Origin: DATKCJ01 sp035513275
GTDB taxonomy: Bacteria; Verrucomicrobiota; Verrucomicrobiia; Opitutales; Opitutaceae
Reading direction: 5' to 3'
NCBI GenBank assembly: GCA_035513275.1
Contig: DATKCJ010000284.1
Coordinates: forward strand, 1 to 23,325
Length of the DNA: 23,325 nt
The notes under the pieces are model-generated. The model was not told the origin of the DNA, ran no database searches, and was given only the letters and a program-made list of their open reading frames with translations. This document shows positions 8,139-14,445 of the stretch, piece after piece. Made by a program: the position numbers and the translations under genes. Numbering within the stretch: the stretch's first letter is position 1; each line of letters opens with the position of its first letter.

Positions 8139-9287
8139 CTACCTGGAGCCAAACGCCTCCAGCAGCGGACTCCGCCCTTCGACGGCGAGCTGCGCGATGC
8201 CGCGACCACAGATCGAGCCGACTACGTTTCCCGTTCCGTTGTAGCCGCCTGCGGCCCAAACGTGGTCGCGCACTTGTCCTGCAAACGGAAGACCGTCCGC
8301 CGTGTAGCCGACCGACGCCGCCCAGCGGTGCGTCACCGCGGCTTTCACGCCGAGCCGTCCGCGCAAGAATTCCTCGATCATGGCCTGCACGCGCGGCGTC
8401 GGCTCGGTGGAGTGAGTCCACTCCTCGTCGAGCGCCTTGTCGCGGAAGCCGCCGATCGCGATGCTTCCGTCCTCGAGCTGTCTCCAGTATTCGAAGCCGT
8501 GGCGGAAATAAACCGGTCGCGAAAATAAAACCGACGGATCGGGCTCGGTCGCGAGCATTTGCAGCCGCGCCGTGCGGACTCGCGTCGCGAGTTCAGGCAA
8601 CAACAACTCGAGCCGGCCGTCGACGCACACCAGCACGCGAGGCGCGTTCACCCGGCCGCGCGGCGTCGCCACGCCGCGCTCATCGATTGCGACCACGGGC
8701 GAGTTTTCGAAAAGCTGCGCGCCGCCCCAGATCATTCCGCGCGCGACGACGCGGCATCGGTGCAGCGGCTGCACCACTCCGTCCTGTGGGAAGAGAAGTC
8801 CCTCGCCCTCGGGCCCCGAATACGGCTCGACCTCGAGTCCGTCGGCGCGCATCGCCGCGAGTTGCGCTTCGCAATCGCGCAGCTCCGCTTCGTCGGCAGC
8901 GATGCGCAGCGAGCCGCAACGCCGGATCGCATCGGGCGTCTGCCGCGACATCCGGGTCATCTCGCGCGAGGTGAGGACGTGCAGCGCGGCAGCGCGTTTT
9001 TGGCCGAACTGCGCGACGACCTCGTGATGAAACTTCGAGATGCCCGCAAGCAGGAAGCCGCCGTTTCGCCCCGCGGCGCCGCCAGCCACGGGTCCCGCGT
9101 CGATGCCGATGACCTTGCAGCCATGTGCGAGCAGTTCGCCGATGCACGCGAGGCCCGAGCCGCCGAGGCCGACGACGCACGCATCCGCGGCAAGTTCGCC
9201 CTCGAGCACCGGCAGTCCCGCCCACGGTTCGTTGTCCCAAACGGGATTGTTCCGTTCAGCCGAATGCTTACGCGCATCAGTCTCCAT
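8139..9287 (-). CDS. FAD-dependent oxidoreductase (DAO/DadA-like family)
   Basis: This is a flavoenzyme of the D-amino-acid oxidase fold, a family that oxidises amines and amino acids such as glycine, sarcosine or gamma-glutamylputrescine; the substrate cannot be read from the sequence. The dinucleotide-binding loop is VVGLGGSGLACIGELL. It is followed by the acidic end of strand 2 (GIDAG), then the family motif GAAGRNGGFLLAG, which places the flavin. The C-terminal flavin contact is WAAGGYNGTGNVVGSICG. The ATG at 9287 (METDARKH) is used; another in-frame ATG at 9308 would add seven residues, and neither has a clear ribosome-binding site. It is followed by hslO on the same strand and diverges from the lipoprotein gene at 9513. 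Confidence 0.85.
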   Translation of the reverse strand: METDARKHSAERNNPVWDNEPWAGLPVLEGELAADACVVGLGGSGLACIGELLAHGCKVIGIDAGPVAGGAAGRNGGFLLAGISKFHHEVVAQFGQKRAAALHVLTSREMTRMSRQTPDAIRRCGSLRIAADEAELRDCEAQLAAMRADGLEVEPYSGPEGEGLLFPQDGVVQPLHRCRVVARGMIWGGAQLFENSPVVAIDERGVATPRGRVNAPRVLVCVDGRLELLLPELATRVRTARLQMLATEPDPSVLFSRPVYFRHGFEYWRQLEDGSIAIGGFRDKALDEEWTHSTEPTPRVQAMIEEFLRGRLGVKAAVTHRWAASVGYTADGLPFAGQVRDHVWAAGGYNGTGNVVGSICGRGIAQLAVEGRSPLLEAFGSR

Positions 9288-9435
9288 ACATGGCCGGGTC
9301 CGGCGCATATATGAAGCGGCGGCACGGATTGCGCACGGTCAAAATGCCGCCGTGCGCGAAAAAGGCTCGAAGCCTCGGCCAAGCCGCGCAGAACCGCACC
9401 ACGCCCACGGATCGCAACTCCATGAACCTGACCGA

Positions 9436-9449
9436 CCTGCCTCGGCAGG
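9436..9449. repeat. Short hairpin in the divergent promoter gap
   Basis: CCTGCC (9436-9441) pairs with GGCAGG (9444-9449) across a two-base loop. It sits in the 225-nt gap between the divergent oxidoreductase and lipoprotein genes. A TTGAAA at 9460-9465 could be a -35 element for the lipoprotein gene, but no convincing -10 box follows at the right distance. Nothing else is supported in this gap. Confidence 0.4.
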
Positions 9450-9512
9450 CCCTGCGTAGTTGAAACTTTGACGCGTTGCGCTTGTCCGACGGATGAACAC
9501 ACTCCTGCTCCC

Positions 9513-9899
9513 ATGAAAACCAATATGCTTCGACTCGCCGCATTTCTGCTCATCGCACCGCTCACGGTCGTCACGACCGGATGCGTCGCTACGAAAACCG
9601 CTGCGCGCGATACGGTTTCTTGGATTCGCGGCGCGCTCGAGGTGAATCTGGACAGCTCGGTCGAAGACGCGGGCCGGGCCGCGACCACGGCCGTGAAAAA
9701 CCTCAAGTTCATGAATGTCGTGAGTCGCGTGGACGTTGTCTCCGGCGAAATCAACGCAGAGACCGCGCAGGGCACCGACATCGACATCCTCATCGACAAG
9801 ATCAGCGAGAGGATCACCCGTGTATCGATCCGCGTGGGCGCGTTTGGCGACGAGGCCGTCTCTCGCCTGATCCTCGACGAGATGGAGAAGAATCTCTGA
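9513..9899 (+). CDS. DUF3568-type lipoprotein
   Basis: This small exported protein of 128 residues has a lipoprotein signal peptide: charged start MKTNMLR, hydrophobic core LAAFLLIAPLTVV, then TTGC with the lipidated Cys at 24. The mature part matches the DUF3568 pattern: a WIRGALEVNLDSSVEDAGRAA strand/helix, a short KNLKFM segment, and the C-terminal ITRVSIRVGAFGDEAVSRL that is the family hallmark. The function of the family is unknown, and membrane attachment is inferred from the lipobox. The ATG at 9513 is chosen because it puts the signal peptide at the N-terminus; the frame is open 15 codons further upstream. A 10-bp hairpin starts directly after the stop codon. Confidence 0.82.
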   Translation: MKTNMLRLAAFLLIAPLTVVTTGCVATKTAARDTVSWIRGALEVNLDSSVEDAGRAATTAVKNLKFMNVVSRVDVVSGEINAETAQGTDIDILIDKISERITRVSIRVGAFGDEAVSRLILDEMEKNL

Positions 9900-9946
9900 G
9901 GATCGCGCGCAGCGCGCGATCCTTAGGGCGCACATGGCGCGCGCCC
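9900..9946. repeat. Two GC-rich hairpins after the lipoprotein gene
   Basis: The first begins at the base after the stop codon: GGATCGCGCG (9900-9909) pairs with CGCGCGATCC (9913-9922) over loop CAG. The second is GGGCGC (9926-9931) paired with GCGCCC (9941-9946). They are likely transcript-end structures between the convergent lipoprotein gene and prmB. No U-run follows. Confidence 0.55.
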
Positions 9947-10019
9947 CAACATTAAGGCGCGCAGGATGTCGCCGTCGCCACCCACACCCGCGTGTGAAGA
10001 ATCAGCGAGAGGTTTGAAG

Positions 10020-10067
10020 GTAGGGCAGGTCTCTGACCTGCCGACGCGGGTCAGAGACCCGCGCTAC
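10020..10067. repeat. GTAG/CTAC-bounded tandem hairpins (REP-like)
   Basis: GTAG (10020-10023) and CTAC (10064-10067) bound two perfect 8-bp hairpins. GGCAGGTC (10024-10031) pairs with GACCTGCC (10035-10042), and CGCGGGTC (10045-10052) pairs with GACCCGCG (10056-10063). Loops are three bases each (TCT and AGA) and the spacer is two bases. The element ends 12 nt from the prmB stop. Confidence 0.75.
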
Positions 10068-10079
10068 TCCGATCCCCTG

Positions 10080-11003
10080 CTACCTTGCCGCACGAAGAGC
10101 GCCAGCGCTCGTCACGCACACCGCCTGCGATCCGTCGACGAGCACGGGCCAGTCGAAGGCGATCTTCGCAAACTCCACCTCGATCTCCGGGCGAAGGGCG
10201 CCGACCTCGATCGCGAGCACACCGCCGGGAGCGAGAGGCGCCCGAGCCTCGGTGATGATGCGTCGCACGAGCGTCATGCCGTCGCCTCCTCCGTCGAGTG
10301 CCATGCGCGGCTCGTGGCGGAATTCCGGCGGCAACGCATCGAGAAGCGGCGAGGGCTCGTAGGGCGGATTCGAGATGATCAAGTCGTAGTTTCTCGCGGA
10401 GATTGGCGCGAAGAGATCGCCCTCGAGCAGATGCACGCGATCCGCGAGCCCGTGGTCGTCGATGTTCTGCTGCGCGACGTCGAGCGCGGCGCCCGAAACA
10501 TCAGTGCCATCGACTATCGCTTCGGGAAACGCGTTCGCGAGCAGGATCGCGAGACAACCCGAGCCCGTGCACAGGTCGAGCGCGCGGCGCACTTTCCGTT
10601 TTCCAAGCGCGATCTGCAGCGCATCGGGGATGAGCTCGACGAAGTAGGAGCGCGGAATGAGCGTGTGCTCGTTCACATGGAAGCGCAGTCCGCCGAGCCA
10701 CGCCTCGCCGGTGATGTAGGCGGCGGGCACGCGTTCGGCCACGCGGCGCGTGAGCACGGCCTTCACGGCGCGGACCTCTGCAGGCGTGAGACGCGATTGA
10801 AGGAACGGCTGCAGATCCTCGTCGAGCCGCAGCGCGTGCTTCACGAGTGCGAGCGCCTCGTCGCCGGCGTGCGGCGTGCCCTGCGCGAGCACGACGTGCT
10901 CACGGTTGAGCAGCGAGACGGCGAAGCGGAGCCAGTCGCCGATCGTGACGAATCCGGCAGTGCCGGCGAAGAGAGCTGCGTGGCGCTTGGCGGGGCGTGG
11001 CAT
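10080..11003 (-). CDS. prmB: Ribosomal protein L3 glutamine N5-methyltransferase (PrmB-like)
   Basis: This is a SAM-dependent methyltransferase of the HemK/PrmB/PrmC family. The Rossmann SAM site reads ALDLCTGSGCLAI, and the catalytic glutamine-binding motif is SNPPYEP. The segment before the SAM site, EHTLIPRSYFVELI, resembles the IPRS form of PrmB rather than the PRPDTE form of PrmC, so ribosomal protein L3 rather than release factors is the likelier substrate. Length is 307 residues, equal to PrmB. The start is the ATG at 11003 (MPRPAKRH). The frame stays open upstream to 11447 only because it runs through palindromic repeats (giving LRQGYGGQ), so that extension is not coding. It is convergent with the lipoprotein gene. 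Confidence 0.87.
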   Translation of the reverse strand: MPRPAKRHAALFAGTAGFVTIGDWLRFAVSLLNREHVVLAQGTPHAGDEALALVKHALRLDEDLQPFLQSRLTPAEVRAVKAVLTRRVAERVPAAYITGEAWLGGLRFHVNEHTLIPRSYFVELIPDALQIALGKRKVRRALDLCTGSGCLAILLANAFPEAIVDGTDVSGAALDVAQQNIDDHGLADRVHLLEGDLFAPISARNYDLIISNPPYEPSPLLDALPPEFRHEPRMALDGGGDGMTLVRRIITEARAPLAPGGVLAIEVGALRPEIEVEFAKIAFDWPVLVDGSQAVCVTSAGALRAAR

Positions 11004-11070
11004 GTCCGTCGAGTCAAGCGCGGCGCAGCCGCGGCGTCGAGCCGAGGGTGGGAGCGGGTTCACCGGATTC

Positions 11071-11125
11071 TTGTGGGTCGGGCTTTCTTGTCCTCCATAG
11101 CCTTGGCGAAGGAGGAACGCCCGAC
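11071..11125. repeat. GTCGGGC element with a second hairpin nested in its loop
   Basis: TTGTGG and GTCGGGC (11077-11083) start a standard unit, but its closing arm GCCCGAC (11119-11125) lies 35 nt away instead of five. The extra sequence contains its own hairpin, TCCTCC (11091-11096) paired with GGAGGA (11111-11116). Read on the minus strand it encodes LRQGYGGQ. Confidence 0.75.
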
Positions 11126-11165
11126 AGTTTGGCCCGGCCTCCAGCAGAACCCCGAACACGCTGGT

Positions 11166-11223
11166 CCCGCCGCTCACGCGGCGGGCTACATCGGAATCGT
11201 CGGGCATAAAGCCCGACCCACAA
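11166..11223. repeat. CTAC-ended hairpin plus inverted GTCGGGC hairpin
   Basis: CCCGCCGC (11166-11173) pairs with GCGGCGGG (11178-11185), followed directly by CTAC (11186-11189). Further on, GTCGGGC (11199-11205), loop ATAAA and GCCCGAC (11211-11217) are followed by CCACAA. The last unit is inverted relative to the one at 11071-11125, so the two form a widely spaced inverted pair. Confidence 0.75.
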
Positions 11224-11327
11224 TCAGAGGCAGACAAGATGCATGAATCCCACCCACCGCCGTTGCCTTCATCGTTGAACCAGAGGAACCGCCATGGCAC
11301 ATTCAGGGTCCCTCCACCACGAACATC

Positions 11328-12068
11328 ATGAACAAGAAACTTGTCATCCTCATCATCATCGTGCTGCTCGCGCTCGGCACGTTTTTCTTTCTCGGCTCGG
11401 CTCTCAGCACGGCGGTGACCTCGGCGGTCAACTCGATCGCTCCACAAGTCACCGGCACGAAGGTCACGCTCGGCTCGGCGTTGATCTCGCCGTTCAACGG
11501 CACGGGATCACTCAACGATCTCTACGTTGGCAACCCGGAGGGATTTTCCGACGGGAAGGCATTCTCGTGCGGCAAGGCCCACGTGAATGTCCGCATCCGC
11601 AGCGTGCTGAGCGACACGATCGTGATCGAGGAGGTCATTATCGAGGCGCCGGAGTTCGTCTATGAGTCCAAGATCACGAGCAGCAACATCGGGAAGATCC
11701 TGGACAACGTGAACAAGTTCGTCGGCACTTCCGAGCCTGCGGCGCAAACCGAGGGCGGCAAAAAAATCGAGATCAAGCGGTTCGTGCTCGAGGGCGCGGT
11801 GGTTTCGGTTTCCGCCGCCGGAATGACGATGCCGGTGCCTGTGCCGAAGATGGAAATCACCGACATTGGCACGGCAAAGGGCGGCGTGCTTCCGGCCGAG
11901 GCCGCAGCCGAGGTGCTCAAGCGCGTGCTCGCGTCAGTCAGCCAGGCGGCCGTCACTGCGATCGCGCAGGATCCGGCGAAGTTCGGCAGGCAAGCCGAGG
12001 ATGCCGTGAAGAAGATCGGCAGCGGGTTGAAGGGACTTCTCGACAAGAGCGAAGAGCCGAAGCCGTGA
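11328..12068 (+). CDS. Membrane-anchored AsmA-like protein
   Basis: The 246-residue protein has an N-terminal uncleaved-looking membrane anchor at about residues 4-26 (LVILIIIVLLALGTFFFLG). The remainder is predicted extracytoplasmic. The region SLNDLYVGNPEGFSD with following beta-rich repeats (VRIRSVLSDTIVIEEVIIEAPEFVYE) is the pattern seen in AsmA/DUF748-type proteins of the outer-membrane lipid-transport bridge class, but this protein is far shorter than AsmA. The C-terminal third is an alanine-rich helix (about 195-240). The function is unassigned; a role at the cell envelope is inferred. Its stop overlaps the next gene's GTG start (GTGA), suggesting translational coupling. Confidence 0.7.
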   Translation: MNKKLVILIIIVLLALGTFFFLGSALSTAVTSAVNSIAPQVTGTKVTLGSALISPFNGTGSLNDLYVGNPEGFSDGKAFSCGKAHVNVRIRSVLSDTIVIEEVIIEAPEFVYESKITSSNIGKILDNVNKFVGTSEPAAQTEGGKKIEIKRFVLEGAVVSVSAAGMTMPVPVPKMEITDIGTAKGGVLPAEAAAEVLKRVLASVSQAAVTAIAQDPAKFGRQAEDAVKKIGSGLKGLLDKSEEPKP

Positions 12069-12448
12069 GGCGCGGCAAGCCCGTCAACCGTTTCCTCTGG
12101 CTCGCCGAGCCACTCGCTGACAATCCGACGTTCGTCGACCGCCCGATGTTCGGCGGTCGCGCGATCTATTTCGACGGCCGGATGGTGCTCTACCTCGCGC
12201 CGAAACGAGAGCCGTGGCGCGGCGTGCTCGTGACGGTCGAGCGCGAGCACCACGCGTCGATCCTCGGGCAGTTTCCCGCGCTGCGTCCGCACAAGATTCT
12301 TCCGAAATGGCTCTACCTGCCCGAGAGCGCGCCGAGTTTCGAGCGCGACGCGCAGGCGATCGTCGATTGCATCCGCCGGCTCGACCCGCGGTTTGGAATC
12401 GTGCCGAAGGCGAAGAAGAGGAAACGGGCGGTGAAGCGAAAACGTTGA
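12065..12448 (+). CDS. Small conserved protein, possibly TfoX-N/MmcQ-like
   Basis: This basic protein of 127 residues starts at GTG 12065 and overlaps the previous stop by four bases. Its core reads FLWLAEPLADNPTFVDRPMFGGRAIYFDGRMVLYLAPK, followed by a PHKILPKWLYLPES segment. The RPMFGGRAIYFDGRM stretch resembles the MFGG turn of TfoX N-terminal-domain proteins, but that is a weak match and no function is assigned. The last ten or so residues are a lysine/arginine tail (KAKKRKRAVKRKR), which could bind nucleic acid or simply be a disordered end. It is in the same transcription unit as the AsmA-like gene and convergent with the lipoprotein gene at 12531. Confidence 0.7.
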   Translation: MRRGKPVNRFLWLAEPLADNPTFVDRPMFGGRAIYFDGRMVLYLAPKREPWRGVLVTVEREHHASILGQFPALRPHKILPKWLYLPESAPSFERDAQAIVDCIRRLDPRFGIVPKAKKRKRAVKRKR

Positions 12449-12530
12449 CGCCCGCGACGGCGTGCTGATCGCGACCTATCCCAAACACCAAGGGCTAGCC
12501 TCGTCCGGCTCCCGATAAGAGTCGATCCGC

Positions 12531-12995
12531 CTACTCCGTGTCGGGATTAAGCGTCACCGGACTTACTCGCGGAGCCAGTGCAGAACGGGCGATCGCCCCG
12601 TCGACACGCCTGTCAAACCCGGGAAGTTCGAGCGGAGGCTCCGCGACGGAGATGTCCGGCACATGCCTGCCGCCGTAGCCAACCGTCGTCTTAAAAATCC
12701 ATACGGAGCCTCTCTTTTCTTTGAAGACACACCTTCCGCAGGCGCCATAAAGGCCGTTTCGCCTCGCATCCGCCATCGCCTGTGCGTCTACGATGGTGAA
12801 TCGACCTACCGGCAACTGTGCCCCGGAGGCGAACGTCTCGCCGCCCGCAGCGGCCTTCGCCTGCGCATCCACGATATTGAAGTGTGTTGCTGCCAACACT
12901 GCCTCGGCAGTCGGGCGTTTGTTGCCTCCCGTCGCCCCACAGAGACAGGCCGTCGATGCGATACACGATGCTGCCAGGATGGATCGGGCGTTCAT
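12531..12995 (-). CDS. Small putative lipoprotein with duplicated VDAQA motif
   Basis: The protein has 154 residues from the ATG at 12995. Its N-terminus (MNARSILAASCIASTAC) looks like a lipoprotein signal with likely lipidated Cys 17; the frame is open a further 17 codons upstream. The mature part contains two near copies of one unit, FNIVDAQAKA and FTIVDAQAMA, about 28 residues apart. The underlying DNA (12779-12800 and 12860-12881) is also a near-repeat. A CGRC pair and a KTTVGYGGRHVPDIS segment follow. No known family is recognised. It lies downstream of the GH16 relic and is probably independent of it. Confidence 0.6.
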   Translation of the reverse strand: MNARSILAASCIASTACLCGATGGNKRPTAEAVLAATHFNIVDAQAKAAAGGETFASGAQLPVGRFTIVDAQAMADARRNGLYGACGRCVFKEKRGSVWIFKTTVGYGGRHVPDISVAEPPLELPGFDRRVDGAIARSALAPRVSPVTLNPDTE

Positions 12996-13118
12996 GTTTT
13001 CCAATTGGCTGACGAGACAGGCTAACCGCGGCGCGGGTTGACGCAACCCTCCAGAACGGATGTTGCGGAGTGAGGGACAGTGAGGCTCAGAATCTGGCTT
13101 TGTTCCTCGTGGTTCAGT

Positions 13119-13243
13119 CTACCCACCCAGATCGTGAACGCGCACGTAGTCGATTCGGAATTCCTGCGGGAACACGGTCGTGACGTCGGGGTTGCCCGGC
13201 CACTGGCCCAGACCGCGAGATTCTGGATAATGAAGGACGGGTC
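13119..13243 (-). pseudogene. Relic of a GH16 glucanase 3' end, frameshifted
   Basis: On the minus strand these bases encode about 41 residues that match the C-terminus of the giant protein at 14446-19455. PSFIIQNLAV is in one frame, then after a one-base deletion comes WPGNPDVTTVFPQEFRIDYV and RVHDLGG-stop. Positions 13131-13200 match 14461-14530 at about 63 of 70 bases, including 36 identical in a row (13138-13173). Nothing GH16-like remains upstream, where a hairpin element (13252-13279) begins eight bases past the relic. It is therefore a dead remnant of a paralogous or duplicated GH16 gene. Confidence 0.85.
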
Positions 13244-13251
13244 GGTTCACT

Positions 13252-13279
13252 CTACGCCCGGTGAGGGCGCCGGGCCTAC
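13252..13279 (-). repeat. GTAG-type hairpin next to the GH16 relic
   Basis: On the minus strand this reads GTAG, GCCCGG, an eight-base loop, CCGGGC, GTAG: stem 13256-13261 with 13270-13275, bounded by CTAC on both sides in plus orientation. It lies at the point where homology between the relic and the giant GH16 gene stops. Confidence 0.65.
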
Positions 13280-13370
13280 AGCAATGACGCCTGCGGTTTC
13301 TCGCAGCCCGCGATCTGTTTTCCCGCCCCAATTCTCGCCGGGAAGAAACCCCTGAACTAGAATCTCGGAC

Positions 13371-14039
13371 TCAGCCTGTCCACCCGATCGAAGTTTTCTT
13401 TCCCGAGAACTCGGGCACATCGCGCACACCACGCACGGCTGCCTCGATGTCGCGCTTCACTTCGTCGGGGAGTTCGTGCAGGTCGCCGCCTTTGAAGTAA
13501 GTGAGGGTCTTCAAGACTATCATCGAGTTCGTGACCAGCGGATGCAGCGCATCGAGGTGCGCGAGCGCCTGCGCCAGGTCCTGACCAGCGCGCAGCAGCG
13601 CTCGAATATCGAGGTAGTCTTTCGCTTCGATCCGCTTGTGAATCACCGCGAGCTTCAGGGCGAGGAGGTCCTCCTCCGACGCTACCTTAAGGTGGTTCTC
13701 CGCCGCGATGTCTGGCACTCGGATCTGTCCGAAGTCCAGTGTGCCGAAGAACGACACCTTGACCGGCGTCCCTTCGCCTGCGACCTCCACGGTCAGTGTG
13801 TTGTCCTGCCGCTGGAGAACGCGTGGCTCGGGCGAGTGCAGCCACGGAATTTCGTGCAGCAGCGATTCCGGCGAGAACGCCTGAGCGCTGAAGAAATCGA
13901 AATCCTCCGACGTGCGGTGCGCGCACCGCAACGCGACCGCGGTGCCACCGTAGAGCACGAAGTGGGGCGGAATCTCAGCGAGGCGCGGCCAGAGCGCCCG
14001 CTGAGCGGCCGGCAGCACATCCAATCTCGGGTGAAACAT
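13371..14039 (-). CDS. Nucleotidyltransferase, AbiEii/AbiGii toxin family
   Basis: The 222-residue protein is of the DNA-polymerase-beta nucleotidyltransferase fold used by type IV-like AbiE toxins. The motif block YGGTAVALRCAHRTSEDFDFF (residues 30-50) supplies GG-T/S at the nucleotide site and the two metal aspartates D46 and D48. A later KLAVIHKRIEAKDYLDI segment is the conserved helix with K, R and KD-x-x-D seen in the family. The catalytic residues look intact. In such systems the toxin transfers nucleotides, in some members to tRNA; the target here is unknown. Its ATG (14039) lies inside the preceding gene, so translation is probably coupled. The module lies between an intact and a broken GH16 3' end. 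Confidence 0.85.
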   Translation of the reverse strand: MFHPRLDVLPAAQRALWPRLAEIPPHFVLYGGTAVALRCAHRTSEDFDFFSAQAFSPESLLHEIPWLHSPEPRVLQRQDNTLTVEVAGEGTPVKVSFFGTLDFGQIRVPDIAAENHLKVASEEDLLALKLAVIHKRIEAKDYLDIRALLRAGQDLAQALAHLDALHPLVTNSMIVLKTLTYFKGGDLHELPDEVKRDIEAAVRGVRDVPEFSGKKTSIGWTG

Positions 14040-14316
14040 GGGGGGAATCCGGCACCTCCCGTCGTGGCAGCGGTGGCGTCGGCCGGATGCCGAACACGAC
14101 GTGCCAGTAATTCCAGGAGCGGTCGGAAAAATTGCCGGGCTCTGCGGTCGCCAGCGCCTCGCGCATTACAGGCTCGCCGTGCCGCTCCCGCACATGGCGG
14201 ACCATCTCCGGGGTGCCCATTTCCATCACTCGTCGGACAAGATAGAGAAAATCCACCGTGTCCGGCGGCTTCCACCAGACCAGTGTGCGCGCGATCCGTT
14301 TCAGCTCCTCGTCCAC
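13975..14316 (-). CDS. Putative antitoxin partner of the AbiEii-type toxin
   Basis: The 113-residue protein is encoded directly before, and overlapping by 65 nt, the nucleotidyltransferase. The conserved-looking parts are LVWWKPP (12-18), RRVMEMGTPEMVRHVRERHG (28-47) and SWNYWHVVFGI (67-77), followed by PPLPRR. To my recollection this pattern recurs in small proteins paired with AbiEii-type nucleotidyltransferases. No helix-turn-helix is obvious, so it may neutralise the toxin by direct binding; that is inference. The last ~22 residues are read across the toxin start in another frame and may be non-conserved tail. The ATG at 14316 is the only good start. Confidence 0.7.
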   Translation of the reverse strand: MDEELKRIARTLVWWKPPDTVDFLYLVRRVMEMGTPEMVRHVRERHGEPVMREALATAEPGNFSDRSWNYWHVVFGIRPTPPLPRREVPDSPHVSPEIGCAAGRSAGALAAPR

Positions 14317-14386
14317 ACTGAAAGCATATTCGCCTGTGCTGGAAACGAAACTTCAATCTTTGGCCAGCCATCTGGATTTCAGCTGG

Positions 14387-14418
14387 ATCGCCACGCCCGA
14401 CTGTGTCGGGCTCGCGAT
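14387..14418. repeat. Hairpin between the giant gene and the toxin module
   Basis: GCCCGAC (14395-14401) pairs with GTCGGGC (14405-14411) over loop TGT. An outer arm ATCGC (14387-14391) pairs with GCGAT (14414-14418). It lies 28 nt downstream of the giant gene's stop and upstream of the antitoxin-like gene, so it may end or attenuate the giant transcript. The core heptamer is the same as in the GTCGGGC elements but with the arms in the opposite order. Confidence 0.6.
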
Positions 14419-14445
14419 GACAAGAGAGAGTGCGACGCCCCCGTG

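Larger units (their letters stand above)
11004..11327. other. Repeat-rich intergenic region between divergent genes
   Basis: These 324 nt separate divergent prmB and the AsmA-like gene. They hold GTCGGGC-type elements at 11071-11125 and 11199-11223 and another hairpin at 11166-11189. The rest must contain both promoters, but I see no convincing -35/-10 pair, and no small gene or RNA gene. Confidence 0.6.
12996..13370. other. Intergenic region with GH16 relic and REP-like element
   Basis: No intact gene lies in these 375 nt. Positions 13119-13243 are a decayed copy of a GH16 gene end, and 13252-13279 is a GTAG-type hairpin. Positions 12996-13118 and 13280-13370 show no supported gene, RNA or clear promoter, although the upper part must contain the promoter of the lipoprotein gene. 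Confidence 0.6.

Noticed and set aside
11004..11447. Upstream extension of the prmB frame
   Set aside because: Runs through palindromic repeats and overlaps the AsmA-like gene; prmB from 11003 already has full family length.
13247..13432. 61-codon minus-strand frame
   Set aside because: Crosses the toxin gene 3' end in another frame and the REP-like hairpin; no coding pattern.
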